From: JAJNBA01 sp035512775
GTDB lineage: Bacteria; Actinomycetota; UBA4738; HRBIN12
Length of the DNA: 64,000 nucleotides
Direction of reading: 5' to 3'
Assembly: GCA_035512775.1 (NCBI GenBank)
Contig: DATKDI010000024.1
Location: 36,961 to 100,960 of the forward strand
The notes under the pieces: generated by a model
The model's database searches: none
What the model saw: the letters and a program-made list of their open reading frames with translations, nothing else
Told to the model about the DNA's origin: nothing
Part shown: in pieces, positions 15,176-22,867 of the stretch
Numbering within the stretch: position 1 is the stretch's first letter
Layout of the letters: the number at the start of each line of letters is the position of its first letter
Program-made: the position numbers and the translations under genes

Positions 15176-15798
15176 TCGAGGACGGCGACCTGCGCTGCAG
15201 GGATCGAGCGATCGCCCGCGAGGAGCGCCCGCAAGGCGTCCCGCTTCTCGGACTCGGTCACGACCCAGATCGCCCGCTCGGCGCGCGAGAGTCCCGGGTA
15301 GGTGAGCGTCATCCGCCGCCGGCCTTCGTAGAGACCCGTCACCGCGACGTCACGATCCCGCTCGTCGAGGACGGGGTCGCCGGGCACGAGAGACGCCGTG
15401 TGGCCGTCGACGCCGAGTCCGAGGTGCACGACGTCGAACCGATCGGGGAGCGTCGCCGCGTATCGAGCAGCCGCCGTCTCCAAGTCGTCGTCTTCGACGG
15501 GCATCCACCGGATCCCGTCCAGCGCCTCGGCGGGTAACGCCTTCGCCTGCAGTGAGCGGTTCCGGTCCGGATCGTCAGGCGGCGCGACGCGCTCGTCCAC
15601 CTGCCACGTGTCGATGAGGTGCCACGGAAGCGCGAGCCCGCCCAGTCGTCGGAACATCGGGACCGGGGTCTGGCCACCGCTGATCGCCCACGCGAACCGA
15701 CGCCCCTCGGAGATCGCTCGGCGAACCGCTTCGGCGATCAGATCGGCGGCATGCTCGCCCACCGATCCTGGATCCGGGAGCACCTCGACGCGGATCAT
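15127..15798 (-). CDS. pgl: 6-phosphogluconolactonase
   Basis: 223 residues, hydrolysing 6-phosphogluconolactone in the oxidative pentose phosphate pathway. RRFAWAISGGQTPVPMFRRL (about 34-53), HLIDTWQVDERVAPPDDPD and DVVHLGLGVDGHTASLVPGD are the signature motifs of the SugarP-isomerase-fold lactonase. Its ATG overlaps the gnd stop as TGATG, so the two are co-translated, with zwf facing away just beyond. Confidence 0.92.
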   Translation of the reverse strand: MIRVEVLPDPGSVGEHAADLIAEAVRRAISEGRRFAWAISGGQTPVPMFRRLGGLALPWHLIDTWQVDERVAPPDDPDRNRSLQAKALPAEALDGIRWMPVEDDDLETAAARYAATLPDRFDVVHLGLGVDGHTASLVPGDPVLDERDRDVAVTGLYEGRRRMTLTYPGLSRAERAIWVVTESEKRDALRALLAGDRSIPAAQVAVLDQVLVTDLASGVRRRR

Positions 15799-16775
15799 CA
15801 GTCGGCCACGTGGCCCCCGAACTCACGCCGCATGGCCGAGAGCACCCGGTTGGCGAACGACGCCTCGTCGCGCGACGCGAACCGCGCGTACAGGGCCGCG
15901 GTGAGCACCTCGGCGGGTGTGCCCGACTCGATCGCAGTGATCGCGTTCCACCTCCCCTCACCGGAGTCGGAGACCTGGTCCTCGGATCCCTCCAGATCGG
16001 TGTCCTCGTGGAGGGCGGCAGCCGCGAGGTCGAGCAGCCACGATGCGACCACGCTCCCCCGACGCCAGACCTCGGCGACCTCGGCGACGTCGATCCGGTA
16101 CGCGGCGCCTCCGTCCTCGGCGTGTCGCAAGATGTTGAGGCCCTCGGCGTAGGAAGCCATCAGCCCGTACTCGATGCCGTTGTGGACCATCTTCACGAAA
16201 TGCCCAGCGCCGGCCGGGCCGCAGTGGAGATATCCCTGCTCGGCCGGAGAGGGGTCTCCTTCTCGTCCCCGGGTCCTGGTGACGGCCCCGACGCCCGGCG
16301 CGAGCGATGCCAAGATGGGCTCCACGTGCTCGAAGACATCGGCGTCGCCGCCCACCATCAGGCAGAACCCTCGCTCCAGCCCATGAACCCCCCCGCTGGT
16401 GCCGCAGTCGACGTACCGGATGCCCCGCTCGCCGAGCTCGCCGGCTCTCCGCACGTCGTCGCGGTAGTAGGTGTTGCCCCCGTCGATCACGACGTCGCTC
16501 GGTTGCAGTCGATCGCCCAGCTCGCGAACCACCGCCTCGGTCGCATCACCCGCCGGCACCATCACCCAGACGGCCCTCGGCGGAGCGAGGGCGGCGACGA
16601 GCTCCTCGACGCTCGCGGCGCCGACGGCGCCTTCGCTCGTCAGCCGCTCGACAGCGGCCGGGTCGAGATCGAAAGCGACGCACCGGTGCCCATCTCGCAT
16701 CAGCCGCCGCGAGATGTTCGCGCCCATCCGGCCGAGCCCCACCACCCCGAGCTCCATCGGTCGATCGGTCGTCAT
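15798..16775 (-). CDS. gnd: 6-phosphogluconate dehydrogenase, decarboxylating (short type)
   Basis: 325 residues, forming ribulose-5-phosphate and CO2. The Rossmann loop is GVVGLGRMGANISRRLMRDG (residues 9-28), the substrate motif is VDCGTSGGVHGLERGFCLMV, and the catalytic Lys-Asn lies in HFVKMVHNGIEYGLM. The length fits the shorter, often NAD-dependent bacterial type rather than the 470-residue enzyme. It begins with a GGAGG site 59 bases from the divergent zwf. Confidence 0.92.
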   Translation of the reverse strand: MTTDRPMELGVVGLGRMGANISRRLMRDGHRCVAFDLDPAAVERLTSEGAVGAASVEELVAALAPPRAVWVMVPAGDATEAVVRELGDRLQPSDVVIDGGNTYYRDDVRRAGELGERGIRYVDCGTSGGVHGLERGFCLMVGGDADVFEHVEPILASLAPGVGAVTRTRGREGDPSPAEQGYLHCGPAGAGHFVKMVHNGIEYGLMASYAEGLNILRHAEDGGAAYRIDVAEVAEVWRRGSVVASWLLDLAAAALHEDTDLEGSEDQVSDSGEGRWNAITAIESGTPAEVLTAALYARFASRDEASFANRVLSAMRREFGGHVAD

Positions 16776-16834
16776 CCGGGCCTCCTTCGATATCCGGTCG
16801 TGCGGCCGGCCCGTCTCTCCCCGGGCCTTCGGCC

Positions 16835-18250
16835 ATGACGGAGCCTATGGACAAGACGGCGGATGCGCTCGTCGTGTTCGGGATCACGGGCGATCTCGGG
16901 CGCCGGATGACCATGCCCGCCCTGTACCGGCTCGAGCGGACAGGGGAGCTCCCATGCGATGTGATCGGTCTGGGCAGGCAGGAGCTGACGACCGAGGAGC
17001 TTCGAGCGATGGCTCGCGAGTCTGTCGAGCGCGCGGAGACCTCGGTCGACGAGGACGCGTTCGATGGGTTCGCCGAGCGACTCTCTTACATCGCGTCCGA
17101 CGCCACCGACCCCTCCTCCGGCGAGCGACTGGCGGAGGCTCTGGGCTCCGCGCAGAGGCCCGTCTTCTACCTCGCCACCCCTCCCTCGCTGTTCGCTCCG
17201 ATCGTCGAGATGCTCGGCAGCGCGGGTCTCGCCGAAGGAGCTCGTGTCGTGATCGAGAAGCCGTTCGGGCACGACCTCGCCTCGGCCCGTTCGCTGAACG
17301 AGCGGCTCCTCCAGGTGCTGGACGAGGATCGGATCTACCGGATCGACCACTTCCTGGGGAAGGAGCCGGTGCAAGACATCGTGTACCTGCGCTTCGCGAA
17401 CGAGATCTTCGAGCCGATCTGGAACCGGAACCACGTCAAAGCCGTGCAGATCACCCTCGCGGAGTCGTTCGGTATCGAGGGCCGAGGCAGCTTCTACGAC
17501 GGCGTGGGAGCGTTGCGAGACGTGGTCCAGAACCACCTCCTTCACGTCCTGGCTCTGGTCACGATGGAGGCACCGGCGGGAAGCAGGGACGCGATCGCCG
17601 ATCGTCGCCTCGACGTGCTCCACGCGATCCCAGCAGCGGATCCCACTCGATACGTGCGAGGTCAGTACGAGGGCTACGCGGACGAGGACGGGGTGCGTCC
17701 CGGATCCAACACCGAGACGTTCGCGGCTCTCCGCCTGCGGATCGACAACTGGCGATGGTCCGGCGTTCCGTTCCTGATCCGGGCCGGGAAGATGATGGCC
17801 ACGACGATGACCGAGGTCCGCGTGCTCTTCCGGCGGCCTCCGCCGATCCTGCTCGGCGACCACACGGAGCAGGCCCGACATCACAACCACATCTCGATCA
17901 GGATCGGGAAGGATGCGGGCGCCAGCATCGGTGTCCTCGTGAAGGACGCCTCGGGCGAATCGGCGGAGCCCGTGCATCTGGACGTCTCGTTCCAGGAGCA
18001 TCTCGCCAGAAGTCCGAGCCCGTACGAGCGCCTGCTCGGTGACGCCCTGGTCGGCGATGCCACCCTGTTCCCGCACCAGGCCGTGGTCGAGGAGATGTGG
18101 CGGATCGTCCAACCCCTGCTGGACGATCCGCCCCCTCTCGAGACGTACGCGCCGGGGTCGTGGGGACCCACGTCCGCCGATCGACTGGCCGAGCCGTTCG
18201 GGGGTTGGCGGCCCACGGCACCCGAGCAGACGCGGGCCGAAGAAGCGTAG
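16835..18250 (+). CDS. zwf: Glucose-6-phosphate dehydrogenase
   Basis: 471 residues, first step of the oxidative pentose phosphate pathway. VVFGITGDLGRRMTMPALYR (about 13-32) is the NADP-binding loop, and IYRIDHFLGKEPVQDIVYLR holds the catalytic His and Lys (RIDHFLGKE). The start is the ATG at 16835, with a second Met at 16847 also possible; the long upstream open frame is antisense to gnd. It is divergent from gnd-pgl, giving a compact zwf/gnd/pgl locus. Confidence 0.93.
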   Translation: MTEPMDKTADALVVFGITGDLGRRMTMPALYRLERTGELPCDVIGLGRQELTTEELRAMARESVERAETSVDEDAFDGFAERLSYIASDATDPSSGERLAEALGSAQRPVFYLATPPSLFAPIVEMLGSAGLAEGARVVIEKPFGHDLASARSLNERLLQVLDEDRIYRIDHFLGKEPVQDIVYLRFANEIFEPIWNRNHVKAVQITLAESFGIEGRGSFYDGVGALRDVVQNHLLHVLALVTMEAPAGSRDAIADRRLDVLHAIPAADPTRYVRGQYEGYADEDGVRPGSNTETFAALRLRIDNWRWSGVPFLIRAGKMMATTMTEVRVLFRRPPPILLGDHTEQARHHNHISIRIGKDAGASIGVLVKDASGESAEPVHLDVSFQEHLARSPSPYERLLGDALVGDATLFPHQAVVEEMWRIVQPLLDDPPPLETYAPGSWGPTSADRLAEPFGGWRPTAPEQTRAEEA

Positions 18251-18256
18251 GGCTCG

Positions 18257-18766
18257 TCAGGACGTGGGCGGGATCTCCACGACGCGGCCATCCTGCCAAC
18301 CGAAGTCCCAGACATCGATCGCCGGCGGTTCCACGCCGAGCGTCGTGAGGGCCGTGCAGATCTGGCTCCGGTGATCGGTCCCGTGGTGCAGCGCCTGCGC
18401 GAGCCGGATGCTGAGCGGGGCGTGGGTCTCGGAGCCGTCGTCACGGTGTCTCTCGAGAACCGCATCCGGATCGAGGTCATCTCTGAGGACTCCCGACCAC
18501 GCGGCGCCGTGGCTCTCGATCACGGCCCGCAGCTCCGGGAGCTCCATGTGATCCTCGTCGATCAGGGGTATCAGTCCGCCACTCAGAACGAACAGGTAGG
18601 AGGAGTCGGCCCCGACGGTATGGCGCACGGTGTCGAGGATCGAGCCGTACGTCCCCGGAACGGCGGTCTCCAGTTGCTCGGGGGTGAGTTTCAGACACTC
18701 GTCGATTACCCGCAGCGTCGCCCACACGTGATGGGCGAAGGCGTCTCCCATCACCGACGTGCTCAT
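18257..18766 (-). CDS. DinB family protein
   Basis: 169 residues. FAHHVWATLRVIDECLKLTP and LDTVRHTVGADSSYLFVLSG, with the third histidine in QALHHGTDHRSQICTALTTL, match the DinB metal-binding four-helix bundle. Many relatives are thiol-dependent transferases, with substrate unknown here. The ATG at 18766 lies in CTCATGAGC where the upstream GNAT remnant ends. It is convergent with zwf, six bases apart. Confidence 0.85.
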   Translation of the reverse strand: MSTSVMGDAFAHHVWATLRVIDECLKLTPEQLETAVPGTYGSILDTVRHTVGADSSYLFVLSGGLIPLIDEDHMELPELRAVIESHGAAWSGVLRDDLDPDAVLERHRDDGSETHAPLSIRLAQALHHGTDHRSQICTALTTLGVEPPAIDVWDFGWQDGRVVEIPPTS

Positions 18767-18966
18767 GAGCTCACCGTAGCAAACCTCTGTCGCACGGTCG
18801 GAGGGAGAGGTCGAAGCGCCAGTCGTTGCACCGGGCGACGATGGTGCCCCGCCCGCGCCAGGTCGACGACCTGAGCGGTCGCCGAGCTCGCGATGCCCCG
18901 TCCCTGGAAGCTCGGAAGCACAGCCCACCCGATCTCCCAGACCTGCTCATCGCTCCAGGCACTCAG
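18763..18966 (-). pseudogene. GNAT acetyltransferase fragment
   Basis: One frame between two stops reads WSDEQVWEIGWAVLPSFQGR then GIASSATAQVVDLARAG, the acetyl-CoA-binding core of a GNAT enzyme. It then degrades into an Arg/Pro-rich stretch and stops at 18763-18765. The first half of the enzyme is missing. It overlaps the start region of the DinB gene by a few bases. It is a decayed gene rather than a short functional one. Confidence 0.6.
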
Positions 18967-18990
18967 TCACGCGGTACCTAAGGTGACGGC

Positions 18991-19143
18991 ATGAAGACGA
19001 CAGGAGCTGCGATCCACTACGTCACCACGGAGGATCGGCGGAGCACGCGGGTCGCGAAACTGATCGAGGAAGGGCGGATGACCGAGGCCGGCCTCGCCGA
19101 GGTCGAGAGGGTCAAGCAGGACGGCCGATGGGGCGGTCGATGA
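18991..19143 (+). CDS. Short ORF resembling part of a YdeI/OmdA-type protein
   Basis: 50 residues. STRVAKLIEEGRMTEAGLAE then VERVKQDGRW resembles the middle of YdeI-like proteins (compare GRVAALTEADRMHPAGLKAF at 36.9 kb). Both ends of the domain are absent, so it is probably a remnant. Its stop overlaps the ATG of the next gene (ATGA, 19140-19143), so translation may still help expression of that gene. Confidence 0.5.
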   Translation: MKTTGAAIHYVTTEDRRSTRVAKLIEEGRMTEAGLAEVERVKQDGRWGGR

Positions 19144-19547
19144 GCGCGTTGATCGCTGCCGCGGCGACGGCTCGAGGTGTTGCCGTTGCCGCGGCCGTCG
19201 GCTTCCTCGTGATCGCGATCTTCCAGGCGGCGCTGGCCCTGGGCGCACCACTCGGACGGGCCGCGTGGGGCGGGACCCGGACCCACCTGCCGACGGGCCT
19301 CCGCATCGCCAGTGCGGCCGCGGTGGTCTTCTGGTTGTTCGCGGCGCTCATCGTGCTCGGGCGCGCAGGGTTCGACGCATCTCCCATATCGGGCACGCCC
19401 GCGCGATGGGGAGCCTGGATCCTCGTGGGCGTGCTCCTGGTCGGCGCCCTGATGAACTTCGCGTCCTCGAGCCCGTGGGAACGATTCCTCTGGGGGCCGC
19501 TCGCGCTCGTGCTGGCCGTGCTCTGCTTCGTCCTCGCGCGTAGCTGA
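19140..19547 (+). CDS. Hypothetical four-helix membrane protein
   Basis: 135 residues with four hydrophobic helices (about 15-35, 53-75, 88-106 and 113-133). There are few charged residues and no motif beyond FASSSPWERFLWGPLALVLA, a pattern seen in small uncharacterised membrane proteins. The ATG at 19140 overlaps the preceding stop; an in-frame ATG at 19128 lies inside the preceding ORF. Confidence 0.6.
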   Translation: MSALIAAAATARGVAVAAAVGFLVIAIFQAALALGAPLGRAAWGGTRTHLPTGLRIASAAAVVFWLFAALIVLGRAGFDASPISGTPARWGAWILVGVLLVGALMNFASSSPWERFLWGPLALVLAVLCFVLARS

Positions 19548-19593
19548 GCCTGCAGCTCGCGGACCGAGGCGAAGTCTGACCGACCGCCGTGGG

Positions 19594-20343
19594 TCAGGTA
19601 CGAGGCTTGGTGGCGTGGACGATCGCGCCGTACATCTGATCGGTCTCCTCGTGGGTGGGCTCGATCGAGATCCCGTCGAATCCCACAGCGGTGAGCTCCG
19701 TCTCGTATTCGGCGAACGAGAGCGCACCGGCGATGCAACCGACGAAGCTCCCACGCTCGGCGCGCTCGGCGGGTGACAGCACGTCCGCGGCGACCACGTC
19801 GCTGATCCCCAGGCGTCCGCCGGGGCGAAGCACGCGGAACATCTCGCGGATCACACGGGGCTTGTCCGTGGACAGGTTGATCACGCAGTTCGAGATGACC
19901 ACGTCCACGCTGGCGTCGGGCAGCGGCACGTCCTCGATGTATCCCTTCACGAACTCCACGTTGGTGGCCTTCGCCTCGCGGGCGTTCTCGCGGGCGAGAT
20001 CGAGCATCTCGTCGGTCATGTCCAGGCCGTACACGTGACCTGAAGGGCCGACACGCCGGGCGGACAGAAGGACGTCGATCCCACCGCCGGACCCGAGATC
20101 CAGGACGGTCTCACCCTCCCTCAGCTCGGCCACGGCGGTCGGGTTCCCACACCCGAGGCTCGCGAGCACCGCCTCGTCGGGAAGCTTCCGTCGCTCGTCG
20201 ACGTCGTAGAACTTCACGCCGCAACCGTCGGCGGGGTCGCAACACCCCGCGACCTCGCTCCAGTCGTCGGCAGCCTTCCCCACCTTCACCGAAAAGGCGG
20301 CGGCCGCGTAACGGTCCCGCACCGTGTCCCGGAGCTCAGCCAT
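19594..20343 (-). CDS. arsM: Arsenite methyltransferase
   Basis: 249 residues. SAM motif LDLGSGGGIDVLLSARRVGP (about 83-102) and the family signatures GNPTAVAELREGETVLDLGS and VISNCVINLSTDKPRVIREM are present. The conserved arsenite-binding cysteines are visible as CCDPADGCGV (N-terminal), ISNCVINLS and GSFVGCIAGAL. It methylates As(III) to volatile or exportable species. The ATG overlaps the end of arsR by eight bases, so arsR-arsM is an operon. Confidence 0.92.
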   Translation of the reverse strand: MAELRDTVRDRYAAAAFSVKVGKAADDWSEVAGCCDPADGCGVKFYDVDERRKLPDEAVLASLGCGNPTAVAELREGETVLDLGSGGGIDVLLSARRVGPSGHVYGLDMTDEMLDLARENAREAKATNVEFVKGYIEDVPLPDASVDVVISNCVINLSTDKPRVIREMFRVLRPGGRLGISDVVAADVLSPAERAERGSFVGCIAGALSFAEYETELTAVGFDGISIEPTHEETDQMYGAIVHATKPRT

Positions 20344-20722
20344 CGTCTTCCTCCTCAAAGGTCAGGATCGCGCCGAGACGACGCCTCGCGTCGGCCCGAA
20401 GCGAGTAGAACGCCCACACACCACGCTGCTGGCGATCCAGCAGGCCGGCGTCCACCAACTTCCTCATGTGGAAGCTCACGGTGGGCTGCGAGAGCCCCAG
20501 CAGGTCGGTCAGATGGCACACGCACACCGGTTCTCCGGAGGCCGCGAGCAGGTTGAGCACGCGCACCCGCGCCGGGTCGGCCAAGGCCTTGAACACCGCG
20601 GCAGTGGCCTCGGCGTCGATCTTGGACATCCCGGTCCGTGCGATCGGCACACAGGTGGCTGCCGGTGAGGAAGTGTCCTGCACGGTCAGCTCTCTCACCG
20701 TGGTCACTCCGACCGTCGCCAT
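20336..20722 (-). CDS. arsR: ArsR/SmtB family arsenic-responsive repressor
   Basis: 128 residues. A winged helix includes VFKALADPARVRVLNLLAAS, then EPVCVCHLTDLLGLSQPTVS with the metalloid-binding Cys-x-Cys on helix alpha-3, and FHMRKLVDAGLLDRQQRGVW. An N-terminal Cys (AATCVPIART) may be the third ligand, as in some actinobacterial ArsR proteins, which favours the ATG at 20722. It probably represses itself and arsM from the inverted repeat just upstream. Confidence 0.9.
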   Translation of the reverse strand: MATVGVTTVRELTVQDTSSPAATCVPIARTGMSKIDAEATAAVFKALADPARVRVLNLLAASGEPVCVCHLTDLLGLSQPTVSFHMRKLVDAGLLDRQQRGVWAFYSLRADARRRLGAILTFEEEDDG

Positions 20723-20742
20723 CCATCGACTTTCATCCCATC

Positions 20743-20786
20743 GACGTTCATCGATGTCAGGCTAACGACATCCATCGATGAACGTC
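20743..20786 (-). promoter_or_regulatory. Probable ArsR operator (14-bp inverted repeat)
   Basis: GACGTTCATCGATG (20743-20756) and its exact complement CATCGATGAACGTC (20773-20786) flank 16 bases upstream of arsR. Nearby half-sites CATCCATCGAC and TTTCATCCCATCG extend the pattern towards the start codon. Confidence 0.7.
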
Positions 20787-20841
20787 AATCTCTCCGTGCC
20801 AAGGCCATGAGACGTCGGTTCCCTGGGCGAGCGAGCGTGTC

Positions 20842-21790
20842 TCAGACGTCGTGTTGCTCGAGGGTTTCCACCGGATCGTCCTCGTGCGGATCGTCCTCGT
20901 GCCGGACCTGCTCGCGAAGTTCGGAGTACTGCACGGCCTCTGAAGCGATCATCGCGACCAGGACCACGGTCAGCACTCCGAGCGCGCGAGGGCGGGCAGG
21001 TTCCCCGCGACCGGTATCAGCAGGCCGAGCAAGACCGCGACCGCGAGCCGCCGCCCGGTCACCTTGTGCCAGGTTCGGTACTTGAACGCCGAATGCGCGA
21101 GCAGGTAGAGCGTGACGCCTCCGTAGAGCCCGATGAGAGGCAGGAGAGGAAGCGGGTCGGACAACTCGTGATCACCCGACCCACCGACGGACTCGAGCAC
21201 CTTCTTCATCCCCAGCGCGACGAGGACGACGCCGGCGATCATCGGCATGTGGAGATAGCTGTAGGCATCGCGAGCCAGCCGCGCCCGCTCCTCGCCCTCC
21301 GCCCGGCGGAGCATGCGCTCGGCCACGATCGACACGACGTCGAAGTACGCCCACCACAGACATCCCGCGACCGTCAGCCCGAGGACCGACGCCACGATGA
21401 TCGGCCACGAGATCGCCTCCTGCGCCACGCCGACACCGATCGCGACGATCGACTCACCGAGGGAGACGATCAGGATGAGCCCGTGACGCTCGGCGAAGTG
21501 GGAGGCTGAGCGGACCCGCCATCCGGACGCGCCCCCGAGGATCGTGCCGAAGTAGTCCACGACCAACGCGGCGATCCACGTGAAGGTCTGTGCCCACCCG
21601 TCCAGCTGTGAGGCGACCAACAGCACGGCGGTGCTGCCGATCACCGACGGGGTGAACCTCCACAGCTGTCGTCGAAGGCCCGGGTCGTCGCCCGACAACA
21701 GGAAGAACATGACGAGATGGAGGAGCCGCACCGCGAGGTAGGCGAACGCGACCACGACCGGTCCGTCGAGCCCGTCGCGTAGGGTCGCGG
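20842..21790 (-). pseudogene. LtrA family membrane protein, truncated and frameshifted
   Basis: The frame reads VVVAFAYLAVRLLHLVMFFL, then AERHGLILIVSLGESIVAIG and LWWAYFDVVSIVAERMLRRA, clear low-temperature-requirement A (PF06772) helices. The first third of the family is missing: the homology ends where the divergent DUF2461 gene begins. Near 20980 a frame change is needed to reach the proper end (ALGVLTVVLVAMIASEAVQY ... stop at 20842). Two independent lesions argue for real decay. Confidence 0.75.
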
Positions 21791-21791
21791 C

Positions 21792-22436
21792 ATGACGTTC
21801 CGCGGCTGGCCGGTGGAAGCCGTCGAGTTCTTCGAGGGCCTCGAGGCCGACAACTCCAAGACCTACTGGCAGCGGAACAAGGAGATCTACGACTCGATGG
21901 TCCGCGCCCCGATGGAGGAGCTTCTGGCGGAGCTGGAGCCGGAGTTCGGCGACGGTCGGATCTTCCGGCCGTATCGGGACATCCGATTCAGCGCCGACAA
22001 GTCGCCCTACAAGACCAACATCGGAGCGACGGTCGGCGACGGCTACGTCCAGCTCACGTCCGACGGTCTGGGCGCGGGAGCCGGGATGTGGGAGATGGCG
22101 CCGGACCAGCTGGATCGCTACCGGGAGGCCGTGAGCGCCACGCGGTCCGGCGGCAAGCTCGTCAACGTGGTGCGGAAGACGCGCGAGGGGGGGATCGACG
22201 TCTCCGGCCACGAGGCGCTGAAGACCGCCCCGAAGGGCTACCCCAAGGATCATCCCCGGATCGAGCTCCTCCGGTTCAAGGGCATCATCACGTGGCGGGA
22301 GTGGCCTGCAGGGGCGTGGTTGGGGAACCGCAAGGCCAAGGATCGGGTCGTCGAGTTCCTCCGCGCGTCGAAGCCGCTCAACGATTGGCTCCGTGCCCAC
22401 GTCGGTCCCTCGACCTTGCCCGAGCGGCGACGGTAG
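21792..22436 (+). CDS. DUF2461 domain protein
   Basis: 214 residues. FEGLEADNSKTYWQRNKEIY, then FRPYRDIRFSADKSPYKTNI and GMWEMAPDQLDRYREAVSAT, are the family's conserved blocks (TIGR02453 type); its function is unknown. The ATG at 21792 follows immediately after the broken end of ltrA on the other strand, so its promoter would lie in former ltrA sequence. It is followed by the VOC gene at 22477. Confidence 0.9.
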   Translation: MTFRGWPVEAVEFFEGLEADNSKTYWQRNKEIYDSMVRAPMEELLAELEPEFGDGRIFRPYRDIRFSADKSPYKTNIGATVGDGYVQLTSDGLGAGAGMWEMAPDQLDRYREAVSATRSGGKLVNVVRKTREGGIDVSGHEALKTAPKGYPKDHPRIELLRFKGIITWREWPAGAWLGNRKAKDRVVEFLRASKPLNDWLRAHVGPSTLPERRR

Positions 22437-22476
22437 GTTGGGAGCTCACGGGCACCATCGAAGAAACGGAGGAAGC

Positions 22477-22860
22477 ATGGACTTGAACAGCATCCTGATC
22501 GGGTCCGAGGATCCCAAGCGTCTGTCGGACTACTACACCAAGCTCTTCGGGGAGCCGGGCTGGGACGACGGCGGCTACACCGGCTGGCAGATCGGCACCG
22601 GCTGGGTGACCGTGGGGCCGCACGACCAGGTGAAGGGGAACAACACCCAGCCCGGCCGGATCCTCTGGAACATCGAGACGGCCGACGTGAAGGGTGACTT
22701 CGAGAAGTTCAAGGCCGCCGGCGCAACGGTGGTGCAAGAGCCGTACACCCCCGGCGAGGAGGGCGAGGAGATGGAGGGTCAGATCGCCACGTTCTCGGAC
22801 CCGGACAACAACTACTTCCAGTTGATGAGCCCGATGGGGCCACCGCCCGAGGGCTCGTAG
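22477..22860 (+). CDS. VOC (glyoxalase-like) family protein
   Basis: 127 residues. LNSILIGSEDPKRLSDYYTK and EGQIATFSDPDNNYFQLMSP are the two ends of a vicinal-oxygen-chelate domain. The acidic E in QIATFSDPD...YFQ is in the metal-ligand position. The ATG at 22477 has GGAGGA upstream. The substrate is unknown. Only seven bases separate it from the DNA ligase. Confidence 0.85.
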   Translation: MDLNSILIGSEDPKRLSDYYTKLFGEPGWDDGGYTGWQIGTGWVTVGPHDQVKGNNTQPGRILWNIETADVKGDFEKFKAAGATVVQEPYTPGEEGEEMEGQIATFSDPDNNYFQLMSPMGPPPEGS

Positions 22861-22867
22861 GGAACGG

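Noticed and set aside
16307..16834. N-terminal extension of zwf
   Set aside because: The extra 176 residues are antisense to gnd and not protein-like; G6PD homology starts at 16835.
20970..22400. 476-residue apparent fusion of an unknown N-terminal domain to LtrA
   Set aside because: The N-terminal 200 residues are antisense of the DUF2461 gene; only the LtrA part is real, so this is a truncation, not a fusion.
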